Counted from the stretch's first letter, positions 26,903-37,088 are shown. The stretch: 64,000 bases of DNA from Paracoccus sp. JM45 (GCF_003590715.1 NZ_QQVY01000004.1:62001-126000), one strand, 5' to 3'. The notes: generated by a model not told the origin, from the letters alone. Numbers and translations: made by a program.

Positions 26903-26942
26903 CCGCCCGCGTTAACCATTCGGCGATTATTCGGGGAACACT

Positions 26943-28457
26943 ATGGTCGCCATCGCATATTCCGTGGCCTTTGATGGCGTCGAGGCCCGCCTGGTCGAGG
27001 TGCAATGCGCCGTCGCCGCAGGCCTGCCCGGTTTTTCCATCGTCGGCTTGCCTGACAAAGCTGTCAGTGAAGCGCGCGAAAGGGTCAAAGCGGCTTTTGG
27101 TGCGCTGTCGATTGCCATGCCAAGCCGCCGCATCACGGTGAACCTGTCCCCAGCCAACCTGCCGAAAGAAGGATCGCATTTCGATCTTCCCATCGCACTG
27201 GCCGTTCTGGCCGCGCTGCAAATCATCCCACAGGATGAGGTTTCGCGCTGTGTGGCATTGGGCGAGCTTGCCTTGGACGGGCGGCTGGTGACCGTCAACG
27301 GCGCCCTGCCCGCGGCAATGGCCGCGTCCGAGGATGACCGCGCCCTGATCTGCCCCCGCGCCTGCGGACCCGAGGCGGCCTGGATCACCGCCGTTCCCGT
27401 GCTGGGTGCGGAAAACCTGCGGCAGGTTATCGACCATCTGACCGACCGCCACCCGATCACCCCCGCCAAACCCGGCCTTGCCAGCGAAAGCACCCCCCGC
27501 GGTTGCCTGTCCGAGGTGAAAGGACAAGAACGTGCCAAACGCGCGTTAGAGATTGCCGCAGCAGGCAGGCATCACCTGTTGATGGTCGGCCCGCCCGGTG
27601 CCGGAAAATCCATGCTGGCCGCGCGCATCCAAGGCCTGCTGCCCCAACTGTCCCCACGAGAGGCGCTGGAAACCTCGATGGTGCATTCGCTGGCGGGAAC
27701 GCTGACCGATGGCGGCATTTCGCGTCATGCGCCATTTCAGGAACCCCACCACACCGCATCCGTCCCCGCGATTGTCGGCGGCGGGCGTGGGGCCAAACCT
27801 GGCCAGATCAGCCTTGCCCATAACGGCGTGCTGTTTCTGGACGAATTGCCCGAATTTCCGCGTCAGGTTCTGGACACCCTGCGCCAGCCCATCGAAAGCG
27901 GAGAGGTGATGGTGTCGCGTGCCAACGCCCATGTCCGCTATCCCTGCCGTTTCTTGTTGGTGGCGGCGGCGAACCCCTGCCGCTGCGGCTATCTGGCCGA
28001 TCCTGCGCGGGCCTGTTCGCGTGCCCCCGTTTGCGGCGGCGATTACATGTCAAAGATATCAGGCCCGTTGATGGACCGTTTCGACCTGCGGCTGGAGGTG
28101 CCGGGCGTCAGCTATCAGGATATGGACCGCGCCGCAGGTGGCGAAACATCCGCGACCGTGGCGGCGCGCGTGGCGCAGGCGCGGCAGGTGCAGGCGGAAC
28201 GCTTCAGGGACCACCCGCAGGTGACGGTCAACGCCGATGCGTCGGGCGCGCTGCTGGAACAGATCGCTGCGCCTGATGATGCCGGACGGGCGTTGATCGG
28301 CAAAGCCTCGGAAAAGCTGGGACTGACGGCGCGGGGTTACCACCGTATTTTACGAAGTGCCCGCACCATCGCTGACCTTGAGGGGGTGGACCAAGTGCAG
28401 GTCTACCATCTGGCCGAGGCGATCAGCTATCGCCTGCCTTTCGTCGCGGGTGGTTAA
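26943..28457 (+). CDS. comM: ComM/YifB family AAA ATPase (Mg-chelatase-like)
   Basis: A 504-residue hexameric helicase-type ATPase that promotes branch migration during natural transformation. The N-terminal ChlI/Lon-like domain (about 1-165) ends before Walker [12 protein letters not shown] (about 219-229). Walker B is [10 protein letters not shown] (about 296-305), then a cysteine cluster ([19 protein letters not shown], about 344-362) and a C-terminal lid. GGGGAA lies 4 nt before the ATG. A perfect CtrA box precedes it. Its stop overlaps the convergent gshB stop in TTAA. Confidence 0.92.
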   Translation: MVAIAYSVAFDGVEARLVEVQCAVAAGLPGFSIVGLPDKAVSEARERVKAAFGALSIAMPSRRITVNLSPANLPKEGSHFDLPIALAVLAALQIIPQDEVSRCVALGELALDGRLVTVNGALPAAMAASEDDRALICPRACGPEAAWITAVPVLGAENLRQVIDHLTDRHPITPAKPGLASESTPRGCLSEVKGQERAKRALEIAAAGRHHLLMVGPPGAGKSMLAARIQGLLPQLSPREALETSMVHSLAGTLTDGGISRHAPFQEPHHTASVPAIVGGGRGAKPGQISLAHNGVLFLDELPEFPRQVLDTLRQPIESGEVMVSRANAHVRYPCRFLLVAAANPCRCGYLADPARACSRAPVCGGDYMSKISGPLMDRFDLRLEVPGVSYQDMDRAAGGETSATVAARVAQARQVQAERFRDHPQVTVNADASGALLEQIAAPDDAGRALIGKASEKLGLTARGYHRILRSARTIADLEGVDQVQVYHLAEAISYRLPFVAGG

Positions 28458-29404
28458 GCCTTGTCGGCCACACGACGTTCAATCGCTTCCCACATCGCCT
28501 CGGCGGCGTTGATACCGTCAAAGCGTTCCAGTTCCTGAATACCCGTGGGCGAGGTGACGTTGATTTCCGTCAGCCAGCCGTCGATGACGTCGATGCCGGT
28601 AAAGACCAGACCCTTTTCACGCAGGACGGGCCCGATGCGCTTGCAGATCTCGTATTCACGTTCGGTCAGGCCGATCTGTTCGGCGCGGCCACCGACATGC
28701 ATATTCGACCGGGCCTCACCCTCTAACGGGACACGGTTGATTGCGCCGATAGGCTCGCCGTCGACCAGAATGATGCGCTTGTCACCTTCGGTCACTTTGG
28801 ACAGATATTTCTGTGCAATCATCGGTTCGCGGTTCATGCCCGCGAAAACCTCGAGCAACGACGACAGGTTCGGATCGCCGGGCTTCAGGTGGAACACGCC
28901 CGCGCCACCATTCCCGTAAAGCGGCTTGACGATGATTTCACCGTGACGTTCGCGGAAGGCACGAAAAGCAGCCGGATCGCGGGCGATCATCGTGGGGGGC
29001 GTCAGGTCGGGGAAGTCTAGCACCATCAGCTTTTCAGGGCAGTTGCGGACCCAGAACGGATCGTTCACCACCAATGTGCCCGGATGCACACGGTCCAGCA
29101 AATGGGTCGTGGTGACATAGCCCATGTCGAAGGGCGGGTCCTGACGCAGCCAGACGACGTCGAATTCGGTCAGATCAACCTCGGCCCAATCGCCGAAGGT
29201 GACGTGGTCGCCTTGCTTGCGGCGCAGGGTGACGGGACGACCGCGGGCAATGATGCGCCCTTCGTCGTAGCGCAGCTGGTCGGCTGTATATTGGAAAAGC
29301 CGGTGACCACGGGCCTCGGCCTCCAGCCCGATGCGGAATGTGCTGTCGGCATCGATCGAGACAGCCTCGATCGGGTCCATCTGCAAGGCGACGTAAAGGC
29401 TCAT
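28454..29404 (-). CDS. gshB: Glutathione synthetase
   Basis: A 316-residue ATP-grasp enzyme that adds glycine to gamma-glutamylcysteine. It begins [12 protein letters not shown], has the grasp-loop segment [17 protein letters not shown] (about 155-171) and ends with [19 protein letters not shown], the metal and glycine site. The ribosome-binding site AGGAGG lies 5 nt before the ATG. Length matches E. coli GshB. It is convergent with comM. Confidence 0.96.
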   Translation of the reverse strand: MSLYVALQMDPIEAVSIDADSTFRIGLEAEARGHRLFQYTADQLRYDEGRIIARGRPVTLRRKQGDHVTFGDWAEVDLTEFDVVWLRQDPPFDMGYVTTTHLLDRVHPGTLVVNDPFWVRNCPEKLMVLDFPDLTPPTMIARDPAAFRAFRERHGEIIVKPLYGNGGAGVFHLKPGDPNLSSLLEVFAGMNREPMIAQKYLSKVTEGDKRIILVDGEPIGAINRVPLEGEARSNMHVGGRAEQIGLTEREYEICKRIGPVLREKGLVFTGIDVIDGWLTEINVTSPTGIQELERFDGINAAEAMWEAIERRVADKA

Positions 29405-29470
29405 GCTGTCCTCCTGAAATTTGGGGGATATTTGACCTGCGCCTTGGATGGATGCAAGCCTAAGGGGGTC

Positions 29471-29836
29471 TTAGGTGGCGTCGAAGGCGTTCGGGATCAA
29501 GTCGACGCGGCCCAGTTCGTCGACAAGTGCCGCATCAAAGCGCATCGCAACATCCTGTCCCAGCCCCGTCACCGCGCAATATTCACATGCCGCCTGCATG
29601 ATGCGGCGCATCTGTGCGGGCAGCAAACGCTGGGCGGCGGCGGCATGGGTGGTCGATGCCTTGACCTCGACAAAGACCAGTTCATCGCCATCACGCAGGA
29701 TCAGGTCAATTTCACCTGCCTTGCCGCGCCAACGGGTCTCCAACAGGGTGGCACCGTGCGACTGATACACACGGGTGACGTTTTCTTCGGCCATCCGCCC
29801 CGTCAGCGATGCAATCTTACCGCGCTGCTGGCGCAT
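29471..29836 (-). CDS. yraN: YraN family (UPF0102) protein
   Basis: A 121-residue protein with a restriction-endonuclease-like core: GEIDLILRDGDELVFVEVK (about 40-58) provides the D...ExK residues typical of metal-dependent nucleases. Biochemical function is not established for the family. It begins immediately after the rsmI stop on the same strand. The rsmI-yraN-lpoA neighbourhood mirrors yraL-yraM-yraN of E. coli. Confidence 0.88.
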   Translation of the reverse strand: MRQQRGKIASLTGRMAEENVTRVYQSHGATLLETRWRGKAGEIDLILRDGDELVFVEVKASTTHAAAAQRLLPAQMRRIMQAACEYCAVTGLGQDVAMRFDAALVDELGRVDLIPNAFDAT

Positions 29837-30745
29837 CTATTTCTTATCCGCCAGTTCCAGCGCGCGTTGATAGACATCGCGCTTTGGCAGGCCCAATTGC
29901 TGCGATGCCTCTTTGGCGGCATCCTTGACCGACATCAGCGCCATGTAATGTTCCAGCATCTTGCAAAGCTTTTCATCGTCCACCTCGACCGCCGAAGGGC
30001 GATCCAGCACCATCACCACCTCGCCCTTCAGGGTGGACATCCGCGGATCGGCGGCCAGTTCGGCAGCGGTGCCGCGGATCACCTCCTCGAATTTCTTGGT
30101 CAGTTCGCGGGCGATCACGGTCATGCGATTCGGATCGATGGCCGCCAGATCGGTCAGCGTCCGGTTCACGCGGCGCGGACTTTCATAGAGGATCAGCGTC
30201 GAATCAACCGCCGTCCATGTTTTCAGAAACGTCTGGCGGGCAGTCGCCGTCGAAGGTGGAAAGCCCAAGAACATAAAGCGGTCGCTTGGCAGACCCGACA
30301 GCGACAGCGCGACCAATGATGCCGAAGGTCCCGGAAGGGCATTCACGCGGGCGCCAGCCTCGGCGGCATCCAGCGCAAGTCGGTATCCGGGATCGGCAAT
30401 CAGCGGTGTACCCGCATCCGAACAATAGGCCACGCTGGCCCCTTCGGCCAATGCCGCCAGCAACGCCGGACGTGCGCGATTGCCGTTATGGTCGTGATAG
30501 GGCAGCACGCGCCGACCACGCAGCGGAATGCCGTGAATGTCCATCAAATGGCGTAAAACGCGCGTATCCTCGGCGGCCAACATATCTGCGCTGTTCAGCA
30601 CATCCAGCGCCCGCAGGGTGATATCACGGGCGGCCCCGATGGGCGTTGCCACTAGATAGAGACCACCCTCAAGGCGCGGGGCCTCGACATGGGCAGTCAG
30701 GCGGCGGGCGGGCTCGGCCTCGGGGCGGTCGTTACGGGCGTTCAT
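29837..30745 (-). CDS. rsmI: 16S rRNA 2'-O-methyltransferase RsmI
   Basis: A 302-residue SAM-dependent tetrapyrrole-methylase-fold enzyme that 2'-O-methylates C1402 of 16S rRNA. GLYLVATPIG near residue 28, AEDTRV, YHDHN and SDAGTPLIADPGYRL are the conserved RsmI blocks. The start at 30745 is set by a perfect GGAGG ribosome-binding site 5 nt upstream; the ATG at 30787 has none. It diverges from the LpoA-like gene and is followed directly by yraN. Confidence 0.95.
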   Translation of the reverse strand: MNARNDRPEAEPARRLTAHVEAPRLEGGLYLVATPIGAARDITLRALDVLNSADMLAAEDTRVLRHLMDIHGIPLRGRRVLPYHDHNGNRARPALLAALAEGASVAYCSDAGTPLIADPGYRLALDAAEAGARVNALPGPSASLVALSLSGLPSDRFMFLGFPPSTATARQTFLKTWTAVDSTLILYESPRRVNRTLTDLAAIDPNRMTVIARELTKKFEEVIRGTAAELAADPRMSTLKGEVVMVLDRPSAVEVDDEKLCKMLEHYMALMSVKDAAKEASQQLGLPKRDVYQRALELADKK

Positions 30746-30853
30746 CAAAGCCTCCTGTTCCGCGCCAAGGGGCGGATCGATTGCCAATCACGGGTACACG
30801 TCATAGTCTGCGACAATAAGCGCGCTTAGTCTTACTTGTCAGGGAAGTTTCAC

Positions 30854-32062
30854 ATGTTTGCATCCGCCACAACCCGGCCCGCGCAGGGCCTGCGCCGGGC
30901 CGTGACCCGAACGACTGCCGTGATCTCGGCGCTGTTTCTTGCCGCATGCGATCCCGCCGGCATGACGCAACAGGCAACCGGTCCCGAAATCGGACAGCTG
31001 ATCGACCCCGCACAGCCGGTCCGCGTCGCCCTGCTGGTGCCCGGTGGCACGCAGTCCGACGATCTGGAGTGGCTGGCACGCAGCCTTAAAAACTCGGCCA
31101 AGATGGCAGCTGCCGACGCGCAGGGTGCCAATATCGACCTGCGCATCTATGACACTGCAGGATCGGCAGATCAGGCAGTGGCCCAAGCCAATGCTGCTGC
31201 TGATGCAGGTGCACAAATCATTCTGGGCCCGCTGTTTGCCGAAAGCGCGAATGCCGTTGGCCACGCCATGTTGCCGCGCAATATCAACGTACTGACATTT
31301 TCCAACAACACGCAGGTCGCGGGCGGTAACGTCTTTACGCTTGGCAACAGCTTTGACAACATCGCCGACCGTCTGGTCCGATACGGTGTGAAACAGGGCA
31401 AGCGCAATGTTCTGGTCGTCGCAGAAAGCGATGTTGCAGGACAGTTGGGCGGACGGGCCATTGAAACCGCGATCGCGCGCAACGGTGCCCGTCTTGCGGG
31501 GCGCGTCGATCACCCTGTTTCGGTGTCGGGCATTGATGCCGCCACCCCCCGCATCGCCGAGGCAGCAAAATCGGGTCAGGTGGATTCGATCTTTATGACC
31601 GCGAACAATCAGGCTGTTCTGCCCTATCTGACCGAAAACCTTGCCAAAGCGGGCGTGCGTTCGCCCGTATCGCAGATGATGGGCCTGACCCGCTGGGACC
31701 AGCCCGGTGATCGTCTTGGCATGCCGCAGCTGGCCGAAGGATGGTTTGCCATTCCCGACCAAGGTCTGCAGCGCCAGTTCGAGACACGCTATGCACAGAC
31801 CTATGGCGAAGCGCCCCATCAGCTGGCATCACTGTCCTATGACGGTGTTGCCGCCATCGCGTCCCTTGCGCGGGCCGGCAAACGCAATGCCGTGACCACC
31901 ACCGGTCTGACCCAACGTGCCGGTTTTGCAGGCGTGGCGGGCGTTTTCCAGCTGAAGCGTGACGGAACAACGCAGCGCAGCCTTGCAGTTGCCACAATCC
32001 GTGACAAAAAGCTGGTTATTCTGGACCCTGCACCGCGCACCACCCGCGGCTTCGGGTCGTAA
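30854..32062 (+). CDS. Penicillin-binding protein activator, LpoA/LppC-like lipoprotein
   Basis: A 402-residue outer-membrane-type lipoprotein: an N-terminal signal with lipobox LAAC (Cys about residue 32), then a type I periplasmic-binding fold (about 60-390) beginning RVALLVPGG. It corresponds to the C-terminal half of E. coli LpoA, which activates PBP1A; the N-terminal TPR half is absent. The ATG at 30854 follows AGGGAAG with 6-nt spacing. The neighbourhood with rsmI and yraN supports the LpoA-family call; it could also be an amino-acid-binding sensor. Confidence 0.78.
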   Translation: MFASATTRPAQGLRRAVTRTTAVISALFLAACDPAGMTQQATGPEIGQLIDPAQPVRVALLVPGGTQSDDLEWLARSLKNSAKMAAADAQGANIDLRIYDTAGSADQAVAQANAAADAGAQIILGPLFAESANAVGHAMLPRNINVLTFSNNTQVAGGNVFTLGNSFDNIADRLVRYGVKQGKRNVLVVAESDVAGQLGGRAIETAIARNGARLAGRVDHPVSVSGIDAATPRIAEAAKSGQVDSIFMTANNQAVLPYLTENLAKAGVRSPVSQMMGLTRWDQPGDRLGMPQLAEGWFAIPDQGLQRQFETRYAQTYGEAPHQLASLSYDGVAAIASLARAGKRNAVTTTGLTQRAGFAGVAGVFQLKRDGTTQRSLAVATIRDKKLVILDPAPRTTRGFGS

Positions 32063-32083
32063 TCCGGAACGGCACAGGACAAG

Positions 32084-34858
32084 ATGGCAAGCATTGGCAT
32101 GACAGAGAGCGCCTCGGAACCCGGGGCGCAATTCCATCGTGACGGAGAGGAGCTGCTGCGGGCGCTGGACGCCCATCTGGCAGAAACGACCGAACCCAAG
32201 CAGATCCGCAGCCAGACCGTGGCGATGCTGGCGCAGGCCCGTGTCGACCAGATGGAAAAGATCACGGCAGCCTTTGCCACCCATCCCCGCGCAGCCCGTG
32301 AAACCGTCCGTGCCATTGCCTATCTGACCGATGAAATCGTGACCGCCATCCATCATGTGGCGGTCACAAAACTGCACCCCCAGTATTCCCCGTCCGATGG
32401 CGAACGTCTGGCCGTACTGGCTGTCGGCGGCTATGGCCGTGCGGAAATGGCCCCTGCATCCGATGTCGACTTGCTGTTCCTGACGCCTTGGAAGATTACC
32501 CCTTGGGCGGAAAGCGTCGTTGAGTCGATGCTGTATATGATGTGGGATCTGAAACTGAAGATCGGCCATTCGATCCGCAGCGTCGATGACTGCCTGCGTC
32601 TGGGCGAAGCCGATATGGTCATTCGCACATCGCTGGTCGAACACCGGCTGGTAACCGGCCACGCGCCTTTGGCCGAAGAATTGCGCCACCGTCTTTGGGA
32701 CGAATTATTCGACCGCACCGTGCCCGAATTCATCGAGGCCAAGCTGGACGAACGCTCGGCCCGCCATGCCCGTCAAGGGGGGCAGCGCTATGTTCTGGAA
32801 CCTAATGTCAAAGAGGGTAAGGGCGGCCTGCGCGACCTTCAGACACTTTACTGGATCGCCAAATATATCCACCGCGTCGACCGCGCGGTCGAGCTGGTCG
32901 ATATGGGCGTCTTTGCGCGTGATGAACATCTGGCCTTCTGGCAGGCCGAGGATTTTTTATGGGCCGTCCGCAGCCATCTGCATCTGATCGCGGGACGCCC
33001 TGTCGATGTGCTGTCATTCGACATGCAGGTCGAGGTGGCGCGCCGCATGGGCTATAACGACACCTCGGCGCGGCGGGGCGTCGAATATTTCATGCAGGAT
33101 TATTTCCGCCATGCGACCCGCGTGGGTGAATTGACCCGTGTTTTCCTGACCGAACTGGAAACACGCCACGTCCGCACCGCCCCCTTTCTTGGCCGCCTGT
33201 TCCGCCGCCGCCGCAAGATGCGCCCGGGATTTATCGACCAGCAGGGCCGCTTGACCTATGAAACGGAAACCGCCTTTCTGGCCGATCCTCTGAACATCCT
33301 GCGCCTGTTCGAGGAATCCTTGCGAACAGGCGTCTTGATCCACCCTGATGCCATGCGGCTTGTCACCGCAAATCTGGACCTGTTCGACGAAAAGGTCCAA
33401 TCCGACCCCGAGGCAATCCGGATTTTCATGGACATGCTACTTAAGCATGGAAACCCCGAACGTGCCCTGCGCCGGATGAACGAATTGGGCGTGCTGGCTG
33501 CGTTCATTCCGGAATTCGAACCGGTCGTGGCCATGATGCAGTTCAACGTCTATCACCATTTCACGGTGGACGAACATTCGATCCAGTGCATCGCCGCGCT
33601 TGCCGAAATCGAACGTGGCGAACATCCCGAGGATCTGCCGCTTTCCAGCGAAATCATCAAAGCGGGCGTGAACCGGCGCGTCATCTATCTGGCGACATTG
33701 CTGCATGACATCGGTAAGGGTCGCCGAGAGGATCACTCGATCCTTGGCGCTCGCATCGCGCGGCGCATCGCCACCCGTTTCGGGTTCAGTCAGGAAGATG
33801 TGGATACCGTCGAATGGCTGGTCCGCAATCACCTGCTAATGTCCGATGTGGCACAAAAGCGCGACATTTCGGACCCGCGCACGTTGCGCGATTTCGCCAA
33901 GGCGGTCAAAACCCGCAAGCGTCTGGACAAGCTGCTTGTCCTGACGGTTTGCGACATCCGCGGTGTGGGCCCGGGCACATGGAACAACTGGAAAGCCGCG
34001 CTGCTGCGGACACTGCATCAGGAAACCGCCGCCGCCCTTGAAAACGGGCTGGAGGAACTGAACCGCGACAAGCGCCAGACCGAGGCAAAACGGTCCCTGC
34101 GCCACATGCTGGTCGCCAAAGGGTGGGAGGCCAAGGCAATCCGTGCTGAAATTTCCCGCCATTATGACGCCTATTGGCCGGGTCTGCCGACCCAGTCCCA
34201 TGCCATCTTTGCCGAACTTCTTCGTGGGATCGGCCCCGATGAAATCCGTATCGACCTGCGCGCGGATGCCGACCGTGACGCCACCCGCACGGCCTTTGTG
34301 CTGTCCGATCATCCGGGGATTTTCTCGCGCCTTGCGGGTGCGTTGACGCTGACGGGGGCGAATGTCGTCGATGCGCGGACCTATACGACGCGGGACGGCT
34401 ATGCGACGGCAGTTTTCTGGATACAGGACGCCGAAGGGCACCCCTTTGCCGAAGACCGTCTGCCGAAACTGCGCCAGACCATCACCCGCACCCTCAGCGG
34501 GGAAATCGTCGCACGCGAGGCATTTGCCAGCCGCGACAAGCCGAAAAAGCGCAATCGGGAATTCAAGTTCCCGACGCATATCACCTTCGACAACGAAGGC
34601 AGCGATATCTATACCATCGTCGAGGTGGACACCCGCGACAGGCCCGGCCTGCTCTACGATCTGACACGGACATTGGCAGCAAGCCATATTCAGATCGTCA
34701 GCGCGGTCATCGCCACATTCGGTGCGCAGGTCGTTGACAGTTTCTATGTCAAAGACATGTTCGGACTGAAACTCCACAGCGATTCAAAACGGGAAGCGTT
34801 GGAAAAGAAACTGCGGACGGCGATCGCCGACGGCGTGAAACGGGCAGAGGCAGAATAA
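32084..34858 (+). CDS. glnD: [Protein-PII] uridylyltransferase / uridylyl-removing enzyme
   Basis: A 924-residue nitrogen sensor that uridylylates PII when glutamine is low and removes UMP when it is high. The nucleotidyltransferase motif GGYGRAEMAPASDVDLL is at about 115-131. An HD hydrolase domain with LLHDIGKGRREDHS is near 545. Two C-terminal ACT domains (about 735-810 and 845-915) bind glutamine. All key residues look intact. It lies 21 nt after the LpoA-like gene and 2 nt before murJ. Confidence 0.96.
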   Translation: MASIGMTESASEPGAQFHRDGEELLRALDAHLAETTEPKQIRSQTVAMLAQARVDQMEKITAAFATHPRAARETVRAIAYLTDEIVTAIHHVAVTKLHPQYSPSDGERLAVLAVGGYGRAEMAPASDVDLLFLTPWKITPWAESVVESMLYMMWDLKLKIGHSIRSVDDCLRLGEADMVIRTSLVEHRLVTGHAPLAEELRHRLWDELFDRTVPEFIEAKLDERSARHARQGGQRYVLEPNVKEGKGGLRDLQTLYWIAKYIHRVDRAVELVDMGVFARDEHLAFWQAEDFLWAVRSHLHLIAGRPVDVLSFDMQVEVARRMGYNDTSARRGVEYFMQDYFRHATRVGELTRVFLTELETRHVRTAPFLGRLFRRRRKMRPGFIDQQGRLTYETETAFLADPLNILRLFEESLRTGVLIHPDAMRLVTANLDLFDEKVQSDPEAIRIFMDMLLKHGNPERALRRMNELGVLAAFIPEFEPVVAMMQFNVYHHFTVDEHSIQCIAALAEIERGEHPEDLPLSSEIIKAGVNRRVIYLATLLHDIGKGRREDHSILGARIARRIATRFGFSQEDVDTVEWLVRNHLLMSDVAQKRDISDPRTLRDFAKAVKTRKRLDKLLVLTVCDIRGVGPGTWNNWKAALLRTLHQETAAALENGLEELNRDKRQTEAKRSLRHMLVAKGWEAKAIRAEISRHYDAYWPGLPTQSHAIFAELLRGIGPDEIRIDLRADADRDATRTAFVLSDHPGIFSRLAGALTLTGANVVDARTYTTRDGYATAVFWIQDAEGHPFAEDRLPKLRQTITRTLSGEIVAREAFASRDKPKKRNREFKFPTHITFDNEGSDIYTIVEVDTRDRPGLLYDLTRTLAASHIQIVSAVIATFGAQVVDSFYVKDMFGLKLHSDSKREALEKKLRTAIADGVKRAEAE

Positions 34859-34860
34859 CT

Positions 34861-36396
34861 ATGAAATCCGGACTTGTGCGTGGCTTCCTTGCAGTCGGAA
34901 GCTGGACGCTGATTTCGCGCGCTTCGGGCTTTGTGCGGGACATCCTGATGGCCGCATGGCTGGGAACAGGGCCAGTGGCCGAGGCGTTCTTGATCGCCTT
35001 GTCCCTGCCCAATATGTTCCGCCGGTTTTTCGCGGAAGGCGCGTTCAACACCGCCTTCGTGCCCATGTTCTCGAAAAAACTCGAAGATCCCAAGGACGCG
35101 CAACGTTTCGCCTCCGAGGCCTTTTCGGGTCTGCTGGCGACCGTCATGGTCCTGTCAGCGGTGGCGATGATCGCCATGCCGGGTCTGGTCTGGCTGATGG
35201 CATCGGGCTTTGTCGGGGATGAACGTTTCGATCTGGCGGTCGAATACGGACGGATCACTTTCCCCTATATCCTGCTGATTTCGATGGCCTCGATGATATC
35301 GGGGGTGCTGAATGCCAATGGTCGCTTTACGGCGGCAGCGGCGGCCCCTGTGCTGCTGAACCTGCTGTTCATCGTGGCGATGGCGCTTGGCCGGTGGCAA
35401 GGCTGGGATCTGGGGCTGACGCTGGCTTGGGCCACGCCGGTCACCGGTATCGCCCAGCTTGCACTTGTCTGGTGGGATGCACATCGCACAGGCTGGACCT
35501 TCCGGCCCCGCATGCCCCGTCTGACGCCGGACATGCGCCGACTGATCGCCGTCGCCCTGCCCGCTGCTTTTGCGGGCGGTGTCGTGCAGATCAATCTTTT
35601 GGTCGGTCGTCAGGTCGGATCGCGCTTTGACGGTGCAATCGGCTGGCTGTCCTATTCCGACCGGCTGTATCAATTACCGCTCGGCGTCGTCGGGGCGGCA
35701 GTGGCGGTTGTTTTGCTGCCCGAACTGGCGCGGCGTATCCGTGCGGGTGACCATGCGGGCGGCCAATCGGCCTATTCCCGCGCAACCGAATTCGGCCTGT
35801 TCCTGACCCTGCCCGCTGCATTTGCGATTGCCGTGATCGCGCAGCCGATGGTGTCGACCCTGTTCGAACGCGGGGCGTTTTCGGCATTCGACACGCAGCA
35901 GACGGCGGCGGCGCTGGTCGTCTATGCCATTGGTCTGCCGGCATTCGTGCTGCAAAAAATCCTGCAACCGCTGTACTTCGCGCGTGAGGATACGCGCACC
36001 CCGCTGCGCTTTGCGGTCATTTCAATGGTGGTAAACGCTGTTGCGGCCTTCAGCCTGATGCCGTTTCTTGGCTTTCTGGCGGCGGCGCTTGGCACCACGA
36101 TCGCGGCATGGATCATGGTTGTCCAGCTGTGGATGGGCACACGGGCCATGGGTCAGGCAGCGCGCGCCGATGCCCGCTTGCGCCGTGCCTTCCCGCGCAT
36201 TCTTGCCGCCTCGGCATTGATGGCGGCTGCATTGTGGGGGCTGCGAAACTGGCTTTATGCGGCGGATGCCAGCAAGGGGGTCGGCCTTGCTGTTCTGGTC
36301 TTTGGCGGGGCGGCGATCTATTTCACGCTGGCGTTCGTCACAGGGGCCTATCGCCTGTCGGAACTGAAGGCCGCAACCCGCCGTGGTCAGCGCTGA
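34861..36396 (+). CDS. murJ: Lipid II flippase MurJ
   Basis: A 511-residue MOP-superfamily membrane protein with about 14 helices that flips lipid II for peptidoglycan synthesis. The N-terminus SRASGFVRDILMAAWLGTGP and the later FFAEGAFNTAFVPMF carry the conserved arginines of the cavity. It follows glnD by 2 nt. The last 10 nt overlap the convergent rhomboid-like gene, and a perfect 22-nt palindrome spans the overlap. Confidence 0.95.
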   Translation: MKSGLVRGFLAVGSWTLISRASGFVRDILMAAWLGTGPVAEAFLIALSLPNMFRRFFAEGAFNTAFVPMFSKKLEDPKDAQRFASEAFSGLLATVMVLSAVAMIAMPGLVWLMASGFVGDERFDLAVEYGRITFPYILLISMASMISGVLNANGRFTAAAAAPVLLNLLFIVAMALGRWQGWDLGLTLAWATPVTGIAQLALVWWDAHRTGWTFRPRMPRLTPDMRRLIAVALPAAFAGGVVQINLLVGRQVGSRFDGAIGWLSYSDRLYQLPLGVVGAAVAVVLLPELARRIRAGDHAGGQSAYSRATEFGLFLTLPAAFAIAVIAQPMVSTLFERGAFSAFDTQQTAAALVVYAIGLPAFVLQKILQPLYFAREDTRTPLRFAVISMVVNAVAAFSLMPFLGFLAAALGTTIAAWIMVVQLWMGTRAMGQAARADARLRRAFPRILAASALMAAALWGLRNWLYAADASKGVGLAVLVFGGAAIYFTLAFVTGAYRLSELKAATRRGQR

Positions 36397-37088
36397 CGCA
36401 ATTGCGTCAGCGTGCGGCGGATACCGCCATCAACCAGCAGGAAACTGAGCGCGAAACCGGTGGCAAACCCGCCAATCTCGGCGATCCAACCGGTGCCTGC
36501 GCCACCAAACAGCATGCCGAAGACGAATTGGAACGCCAGCAGCATGCCGATCAGGCTGAAGGCCCGCAGGCGGTTGGCGTTTACCGCCGCCAGCTTGGTC
36601 CACAGCAGAAAGGTGAATGCGCCGACCAGCCCGTAAACCGCCGGATAGCCACCGATCAGCAAGGAAGGCCGTGCCCCGATAATCTGCAAGACGGCGGCAT
36701 AGATAATCGCGCCGCCAATGGCCGACCCGAAGAAAAGCGTCAGCACCGCCAGCGGGCGAAACTGCTGCGCGACCAGATTGCCAAGCGCCAGCGTAAAGAC
36801 CACGACAAACAGCGCATGTGTCAGGGATGTATGGATAAAGCTGAAGGACAACGCCCGATACATCTGGTCGACATCGAATGCACCAAAGGTCCAGACGCGT
36901 TGCAACAGTTCAGGCGGCAGCGCGGTCATGCGGATTGCGTTCAGCCGCAGCCCCACGCCTTCGGCACCGCCGACCAGACCGGAACGGCCCAGCATAAACA
37001 GCGCCTCGGAGGCGATGACAGGCAGGGTCAGCAACCAGATAACCGGCGGCAAAGGGTTCAGCGGGGATTCGGTTAGGCCTTGTCGCAT
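36387..37088 (-). CDS. Rhomboid-family membrane protein lacking catalytic residues
   Basis: A 233-residue six-helix rhomboid-fold protein. The fold is recognisable from FIHTSLTHALF in helix 2, GGYPAVYGLVGAF in helix 4 and EIGGFATGF in helix 6. Compared with active rhomboids (GxSGxxYG and HxGGxxAG), the serine position is Tyr148, the histidine position is Glu204 and the helix-2 asparagine position is Val, so proteolysis is not expected. The start at 37088 has AAGGA 6 nt upstream; longer starts run into the trpS promoter region. It lies divergent to trpS. It may act as a pseudoprotease binding membrane proteins. Confidence 0.75.
   Translation of the reverse strand: MRQGLTESPLNPLPPVIWLLTLPVIASEALFMLGRSGLVGGAEGVGLRLNAIRMTALPPELLQRVWTFGAFDVDQMYRALSFSFIHTSLTHALFVVVFTLALGNLVAQQFRPLAVLTLFFGSAIGGAIIYAAVLQIIGARPSLLIGGYPAVYGLVGAFTFLLWTKLAAVNANRLRAFSLIGMLLAFQFVFGMLFGGAGTGWIAEIGGFATGFALSFLLVDGGIRRTLTQLRQR
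36391..36412. terminator. 22-nt perfect palindrome at the murJ/rhomboid convergent end
   Basis: The 22 nt are fully self-complementary (arms CGCTGACGCAA/TTGCGTCAGCG). They overlap the murJ stop codon and the last codons of the rhomboid-like gene. A shorter palindrome GTCAGCGCTGAC abuts on the left. There is no T-tract; it may act as a bidirectional 3'-end hairpin. Confidence 0.45.
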
